A stretch of DNA of 64,000 nt from Marsupella aquatica. Taxonomy: Eukaryota > Marchantiophyta. Every line of letters begins with the position of its first letter. The first letter of the stretch is position 1. Of the stretch, positions 60,075-64,000 are shown in pieces. The position numbers were made by a program, and so were the translations under genes. Location: the NCBI GenBank assembly GCA_973895155.1, contig OZ316892.1, positions 22,816,001 through 22,880,000 of the forward strand, read 5' to 3'. The notes beneath the pieces were generated by a model that ran no database searches, was not told the DNA's origin, and saw only the letters and a list, made by a program, of their open reading frames with translations.

Positions 60075-63000
60075 ATGGCAACGGCTTGTTCAGGGATGAT
60101 GACCTTTACGGTTTCACCGCTGGTTGCTCTATCCGTGGCTTCATCATCACCTTCATCCTCCTCCTCAACATCATGCGTCTCTGCTTCGTTTTCAGTCAAT
60201 CTACCCAAAAATTACAATGGCCTTAGCAGATCCCTTCCGTCCAGATTATTAGCCTCCCGCTCTGCCTCCCTCTTCTTGAAGAAGAAGCTCCACCTTTCAT
60301 CTTCTACTAACTCCGGAGCAGCCAAGACATCTGTGGTTTCTACAGTGAGTTTGCTTTCTTTACTTCTCTTGTCTTAGTTGTCTTTTGCCCTTCTTGCCAT
60401 GTTGCCATTCTTCCATCTGCGCCGGCTATGGCTCAAGGGCTATCTTTTCTTCACCCGTCAATATGTGATAGCCATCTGGTGTGAGGCTCAACATGTGACA
60501 ACCAAGTTTGGCTTTTGCATACAGTACAGATAAATTGAGTTTGATTGAGATGTGTCATGCAATTATAAGAAGAAACTCTCTCCTGTAAAACATAGAGCAA
60601 GGATAGTTATGTCCAAGATTGAACACTGATCTTTACAATTCTTGGCTGCTCGTGACACTCTAAGGTACCAGTGCACACTAGTTTAGTTAGTGACATTAGC
60701 TAAGAATTTCAAATGTCAAAGGCAAGCAATTATATTCTTTTATCTGTGCATGTAATTCTGTCCTGAGTGTGTTCCCTTCCTAGATGTTGTATCAATTTAA
60801 GGCAGATTGTGTTGATGAAGTAGATACAAGCCTCAATAAATTGAAAAGGTAAAGGTGCACAAAGGCATTTGTCACCCTCCCATCTTGAAGCGTCTCGTAC
60901 CCTATTAATGTTTTTTTTTAAATTGAGAGCATTTTGTGAAGCATAGGGACGGCTTACCATCCATTGAAAAGTTTGCCTACACTATAAAAATATATTAGCC
61001 ACATCAATCTTTGGTATCTTATTCAATATTGTATTGTAATATTTTCTAGGCTATTTTATGAAAAGGGTAGAATAGGATAGAGAAGGTTTATTACCTTGAT
61101 GCTTGCGGTGTCTTATTGCTCCTTGGGCACATCGCCCTGCTTATGAAAACCATTACTCCTGTTTGTGTATTCGTCGGCAAGGGTGTTCACTCCCAATTGA
61201 AACTGGAGTTCTCAAATTCTCCCTTGCCCATTCTCCTTTCCTTATTCTTCCTGTATGTCATGTTAATGGGAAGCACAACGTACCATCTCAATGAATCAGT
61301 CTGATGTTTAAGGGTTTGCAAATTTTGTTGTGCATTTCAGTGACTTGTCCGTGCATCTTTCACGTGCAGTCCTCTGACCTTCCATTGGTTGGAAACATTG
61401 CACCCAATTTTGAAGCTGAGGCCGTCTTTGACCAGGAGTTTGTCAAGGTATTTTGGGACCATAAATGTAGAACAGATTAATTTGCTGAGCTCCACATTGA
61501 GGCAAGTTGGGATGTTCAATTCCCTACTATTTGGAGGGACAATGAGTTTGGATTGTGTATCTTATATTGTCTGATAGTCTCTTGCATTTAAAAAACAAAG
61601 AAGGTGATTTACCTGGACAGTGCTCGTTGCAGATCAAACTTTCGGATTATATTGGAAAGAAATATGTCATAGTTTTCTTCTACCCTTTGGATTTCACCTT
61701 TGTGTGTCCTACAGGTAAGCGATCCTAATATTGCCTATCAGATTCCCTCTTAGTTGACAGTAGATAGTAGACAGTTTAGTTTCAAGTAGTAATATATTAG
61801 TTACTTGTTGGGAGCCTCAAAAGCATAAGACAATCTACCCGACCATCTATAAACTACAGTATCATCTTTGGAGCATGCAACAGTTTGTAAGGGATTATTT
61901 ACAGGACAATGGGCTAGCAATTATCATTTCTGGTCAATTTTATTTGTAGCATGTTGCCTGCTTCCGTAATTTTACTCTCTCCCACATCCTTCTCACAGAG
62001 ATCACTGCTTTTAGTGACAAATACCCAGAATTTGAAAAGCTGAACACAGAAGTGATTGGGGTCTCCACAGATAGTGTGGTAAGCCTTGCTCACTTATCCT
62101 TATTGTGTTTGTGCCTGATTTGTTGCTCACAAAATCTGTTGCTCAGGTTTTCATCATAAATTTTCTAAAGCTAACATCAAGTGCATTAACTCAGTTTATC
62201 TGTCCAGTTTTCCCACCTTGCATGGATCCAAAGTGATAGGAAGTCTGGAGGTCTTGGAGATTTAAAATACCCTCTTGTCTCGGATCTTACTAAGAAGATT
62301 TCAAAGGCCTACAGTGTCTTGATTGCTGATCAGGTACATATTCTCAGGATGACAATGCTTTGTCCTAGACTACTAGCACATTTTGTGAATATCTACAAAG
62401 AGGGTCAATTTCCAGATAGAAAATGATTATTGCATCTGTTCACAGAAACCAACGGAGCCCATGCCTGGAGATGTTCCACTGGTTGGAGGTATTCCAAAGC
62501 CAGTGGTACAAACAGAACCTACCAAATCATTTGATGAGAGAACACAAAGATTGAAGAGGCCTTCTAATGTCTTTGATATTTACAAGGTCATGGAGTGTGT
62601 CAGATTCTTCTTGTTTAGTACAATGTTAGTTGAACTCCCTTATTGCTTTCATACAAAAAAGTTTCAGCCTCAAGAGGTGTTACCTAGATCCTCCCGGCCA
62701 GAGCATGAAATCTGTCAATTCTAGCTCTGATAATTGTCAACGTTTCTATATCTCACTCAAAATCACTTGAAAAATCTGTCAATGTGGCTTGCTTGGTATG
62801 AACCAGCCCATTCATTTGGCATAATCTTATGTAAAAAGCTTTTCTTACAAATCAAGGACATTGGATCTTTATGGTAATTGAGGGTTGATGCAGGGCATTG
62901 CACTTCGTGGTTTGTTCATAATTGACAAGGAGGGCATCATCCAACATGCCACCATCAACAACTTGTCAATTGGCCGCAGTGTGGACGAGACTCTCCGCAC

Positions 63001-63448
63001 CTTGCAGGTATACTATTTATGCCATCTTCAGGGGCTGTTATGCGGTCTAGACTACACAAAAACTGTAGGAAATGTTTTCTAAGTAGTGGCAAGTGGTCAC
63101 ATCTCACTGACACCACATAGTCATAGGGAGTACTTGTTTATAAATCTGCTTTGTTCTAATGATCTTGTGCCTTTGAGAGGAAGTGTGTGCACCAATTTTT
63201 TTGCATTCCTGTTGGAGTCTTGCCTTTCAATTGAAAGTCAAGCGATATCTTCCTTTTGTGATGGACTTTCTTGTCCTCTTGGAGATAGTTGGCCTTGCAT
63301 CAGGATCCTCACCACTTATTTGTTGTGCCAGGCAGTACAGTATGTGCAAGAGAACCCAGATGAGGTTTGCCCTGCTGGGTGGAAGCCAGGTGAAAAGACA
63401 ATGAAGCAGGACTTGAAGCTGAGCAAAGAATACTTTGCGGCCATATAG
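60075..63448 (+). CDS. Chloroplast 2-Cys peroxiredoxin, 7 core exons, 288 aa (335 aa with an extra exon)
   Basis: Thiol peroxidase that reduces H2O2 and organic hydroperoxides in the stroma, regenerated by NTRC and thioredoxins. Core exons: 60075-60344, 61370-61447, 61633-61714, 61999-62078, 62208-62333, 62894-63007 and 63332-63448. All have GT-AG introns, all stay in frame, and the last ends in TAG. The ATG has a CACCATGGC context; an in-frame ATG at 60018 is less likely. Residues 1-90 are a Ser-rich transit peptide. The active site is [13 protein letters not shown], with Pro134, Thr138 and peroxidatic Cys141; conserved Arg181 follows. GGLG (184-187) and the C-terminal YF (284-285) mark a hyperoxidation-sensitive enzyme. 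Resolving Cys263 lies in EVCPAGW. The mature part closely follows Arabidopsis BAS1. An additional open segment at 62446-62586 is described separately. Confidence 0.96.
62446..62586 (+). other. Candidate cassette exon in the 2-Cys peroxiredoxin gene, 47 codons
   Basis: Between the exons ending ...LIADQ and starting GIALRG lies a 141-bp open stretch. It is preceded by a good acceptor (TGCATCTGTTCACAG) and followed by a GT (ACAAG, then GTCATGG). Both borders are phase 0, so inclusion or skipping keeps frame. Included, it adds residues 213-259: a Pro-rich half ([17 protein letters not shown]) and a charged half ([20 protein letters not shown]). It has no Cys. Codon choice looks protein-like. I know of no 2-Cys peroxiredoxin with such an insert. 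The donor is weak, and the frame stays open past it to 62724, so chance remains possible. Confidence 0.5.
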
Positions 63449-64000
63449 GAAGACATGGATTGAAGCCTTTAAAATACATGCATGGAACATAGTTTTGGAG
63501 TTGACCTTAGTAGGAGCAGGTTAAAACGAGATAGTTAGTGGTTCCAAGGTGAGGACACTTTTAGCATTCTGAACTTGGCAAATCCCCTCTACACAAATTT
63601 CTGGCCATTCCTAGTTTGTCTCTTTGACCTTTCATTATACTTATTGGATTTTGAAACATTCTCCAGAGTTCTTTCTTAAAGCACCTGATCTGTGCTAGTT
63701 GGGGTGCTAGTCAAAGGAACACAGGGTTGGTGTTTGTTGTGGTTCAGAATTATGACTGGTTTAAAAGATCATGTTGCTAAGTGGTTTGTCTGCAATGTTA
63801 TCTTTGTGTTCCCATATTGCTCCAAGAAAACTGGTATATATATTGCTTTTAAGTTTATTTTTGGTGCAAACTACACTCAATTCTAGTTGACAAATGCATG
63901 ATCGGGTGAAACACCTTTTTGGTTTGAGTAAGATTGATATATTCTCATGAGACACATGGTAAAAAATAGCATTATTGATTCCTCAATCTCTTATAATAAC
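63449..64000. other. 3' side of the peroxiredoxin gene
   Basis: This should include the 3' UTR. No canonical AATAAA signal is obvious in the first 200 bp, and no further gene is visible before the window ends. Confidence 0.5.

Overview
The window is nuclear DNA of a land plant. It holds three intron-containing genes with plant-type products, plus remnants of plant transposon families and long AT-rich stretches between genes. The form of the class I HD-Zip protein, the plastid-type proteins and the repeat-rich spacing suggest a seed-free plant (moss, liverwort, lycophyte or fern). That placement is inference; the sequence does not fix the species.

Layout. 1-8.4 kb is mixed-composition DNA with no recognisable gene and one three-copy tandem repeat. 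8.4-10.3 kb (minus) carries a three-exon class I HD-Zip transcription factor, followed upstream by a CT/GC-rich stretch to about 12.3 kb. 12.3-26.2 kb is AT-rich and full of degenerate repeats, with one broken retroelement coding fragment at 18.6-19.2 kb. 26.3-28.3 kb is a PIF/Harbinger-type DNA transposon with TIRs, a TTA target duplication and two decayed genes. It sits in one copy of a local tandem repeat whose other copy still shows the uninterrupted site. 32.4-34.8 kb is bounded by inverted repeats of about 215 bp. A tRNA-derived SINE with 14-bp target duplications lies at 40.8-41.1 kb and a Tourist-like MITE at 42.5-42.8 kb. Several minisatellites lie between 37 and 50 kb.

51.2-56.6 kb (minus) is a 12-exon gene for a plastid-type FemAB-like (DUF482, GNAT-fold) protein of about 490 residues, with one apparent GC-AG intron. 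58.1-58.6 kb is a cluster of an unnamed dispersed repeat enclosing a small element with a 9-bp target duplication. 60.1-63.4 kb (plus) is a chloroplast 2-Cys peroxiredoxin gene.

The main unexpected signal is in the peroxiredoxin gene. A 141-bp open segment with phase-0 borders lies between the exons ending ...ADQ and starting GIALRG... If spliced in, it would add 47 residues to a surface turn of a highly conserved enzyme; if skipped, the normal protein results. The peroxiredoxin and the FemAB-like protein are both predicted to act in plastids and the HD-Zip protein in the nucleus. Nothing shows that the three genes act together. All exon models were built by eye from splice sites, reading phase and family similarity.
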